NCBI GenBank assembly: GCA_964645915.1
Contig: CAZYDH010000006.1
Coordinates: forward strand, 43,574-107,573
Direction of reading: 5' to 3'
Source of the DNA: JACNKV01 sp964645915
GTDB lineage: Bacteria > Fidelibacterota > Marinisomatia > Marinisomatales > JACNKV01
DNA length: 64,000 bases
Of the stretch, positions 63,524 to 64,000 are shown in pieces. The notes beneath the pieces were generated by a model that saw nothing but the letters and a program-made list of their open reading frames with translations, searched no databases and was not told the origin of the DNA. The position numbers were made by a program, and so were the translations under genes. How positions within the stretch are numbered: the first letter of the stretch is position 1; each line of letters starts with the position of its first letter.

Positions 63524-63805
63524 ATGCTAATAAATATCCTAATAAAAATTGGTGTATTGATGTTGTTTACAAGAATGTTAAATATGAATATGGATGGCGT
63601 ACCATTGCTACTTGCCTTAATATACGGTATTATGAGTATAATTTTTGGCTTATTTCATTTTAATAATTTCTTATTGTTATTTTTTAATGCAGGAGTTGTT
63701 TTTGTGCTTGTTCTTATATATTTCAAATTATTAGAAAAATATTATGGTGCTGGTCTCATTTATTGGGTGATACTTGTTGGAGGATTAGCAATAGGACTAA
63801 TCTAG
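63524..63805 (+). CDS. Small membrane protein
   Basis: A 93-residue protein with three hydrophobic helices (about residues 1-15, 26-45 and 48-65 with a fourth, YWVILVGGLAIGLI, at the end). An AAAGG box precedes the ATG. It is not recognised; it may be an integral membrane protein of unknown role. Confidence 0.5.
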   Translation: MLINILIKIGVLMLFTRMLNMNMDGVPLLLALIYGIMSIIFGLFHFNNFLLLFFNAGVVFVLVLIYFKLLEKYYGAGLIYWVILVGGLAIGLI

Positions 63806-63853
63806 AGGAAAGGGAAAGAGAATTAACTATGATTGCTTCGGGCGCAGATTACG

Positions 63854-64000
63854 TCAATCGTTATTCACCTCTTTTTCCATCACTTTATGATGGATGGTTT
63901 CAAATAACGTATATCCATCCCTGATAATTTTATATCCGGCTTTTTTATAAAAATCGATCGCTACTTCTCTGGCATATAAGGTGATCGTTGTCCGATTATT
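63854..64000 (-). CDS. GNAT-family acetyltransferase, 3' end only
   Basis: On the minus strand a frame is open from the window edge to a TGA at 63856-63854 (48 residues). It reads LYAREVAIDFYKKAGYKI, the C-terminal Ala-x-x-Phe-Tyr-x-x-x-Gly-Tyr segment that closes the acetyl-CoA site of GNAT enzymes. The N terminus lies outside the window. The substrate cannot be told. Confidence 0.7.
   Translation of the reverse strand, partial: NNRTTITLYAREVAIDFYKKAGYKIIRDGYTLFETIHHKVMEKEVNND

Overview
The window comes from an A+T-rich bacterium, most likely a member of the Fibrobacterota-Chlorobiota-Bacteroidota (FCB) group. The evidence is a Bacteroidota-type GlmU-like sugar nucleotidyltransferase, a DUF4249 lipoprotein next to a TonB-dependent receptor, ThyX-type thymidylate synthesis, DUF3467 and DUF4097 proteins, and many outer-membrane barrels. 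A marine or subsurface lineage such as Marinimicrobia, Calditrichota or Ignavibacteria would fit, but this is inference from gene content. A run of exactly 100 N (12466-12565) shows that this is a draft scaffold, probably a metagenome bin.

Layout. (1) 1-10732, + strand: a tricarboxylate cluster with the end of citE, a DASS carboxylate transporter, citF, an FmdE-like protein, an HD-like protein, a homoaconitase-like aconitase, an isocitrate/isopropylmalate-type dehydrogenase, a small membrane protein, an MmgE/PrpD protein and a glutaryl-CoA-type acyl-CoA dehydrogenase. A cation diffusion facilitator follows. (2) 11989-21884: mostly housekeeping genes. These are a LysM lipoprotein interrupted by the assembly gap, a methylmalonyl-CoA-mutase large subunit, a TerB/J-domain protein, a GlmU-like protein, a PAP2 phosphatase, RadC, ThyX and a CysQ-like phosphatase. 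(3) 22267-29893: RNase G/E, L21 and L27, then an ECF sigma factor with a HEAT-repeat anti-sigma candidate and three envelope proteins, one of them a regular 18-residue beta-solenoid. (4) 29926-31732: ElbB, QueG and a small membrane protein.

(5) 31878-43654 is the most striking region. A collagen-stalked multiheme lipoprotein is divergent from a MerR regulator with a cysteine-rich tail. Downstream lies a tightly packed, partly overlapping operon: membrane cytochrome b, membrane-anchored 4Fe-4S/FAD oxidoreductase, FAD/NAD(P)H reductase, a 17-heme cytochrome, a giant cytochrome with 40 CXXCH motifs, an 8-CXXCH cytochrome and an outer-membrane barrel. Together they look like a complete electron conduit from NAD(P)H through the inner membrane and periplasm to the outer membrane, consistent with extracellular electron transfer. 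The giant cytochrome contains an exact 531-bp tandem duplication that carries seven heme sites per copy.

(6) 43713-49518, - strand: a heavy-metal RND efflux system (inner-membrane pump, adaptor, outer-membrane factor and a small Cys-rich leader protein). A tRNA-Glu(UUC) with its own terminator follows. (7) 50009-55446: two hypothetical genes, a short GlpD-like oxidoreductase, and a DUF4249 lipoprotein/TonB receptor pair. (8) 55676-62322: a complete hypABFCDE set for [NiFe]-hydrogenase maturation plus a probable nickel permease; no hydrogenase structural gene lies in the window. (9) 62732-64000: a small outer-membrane protein, a small membrane protein and the 3' end of a GNAT acetyltransferase.

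The hyp genes (which imply H2 turnover), the multiheme conduit and the metal efflux pump would suit an anaerobe that can couple organic acid or H2 oxidation to an external, possibly metal, electron acceptor. That link is inferred from proximity, not shown by the sequence.
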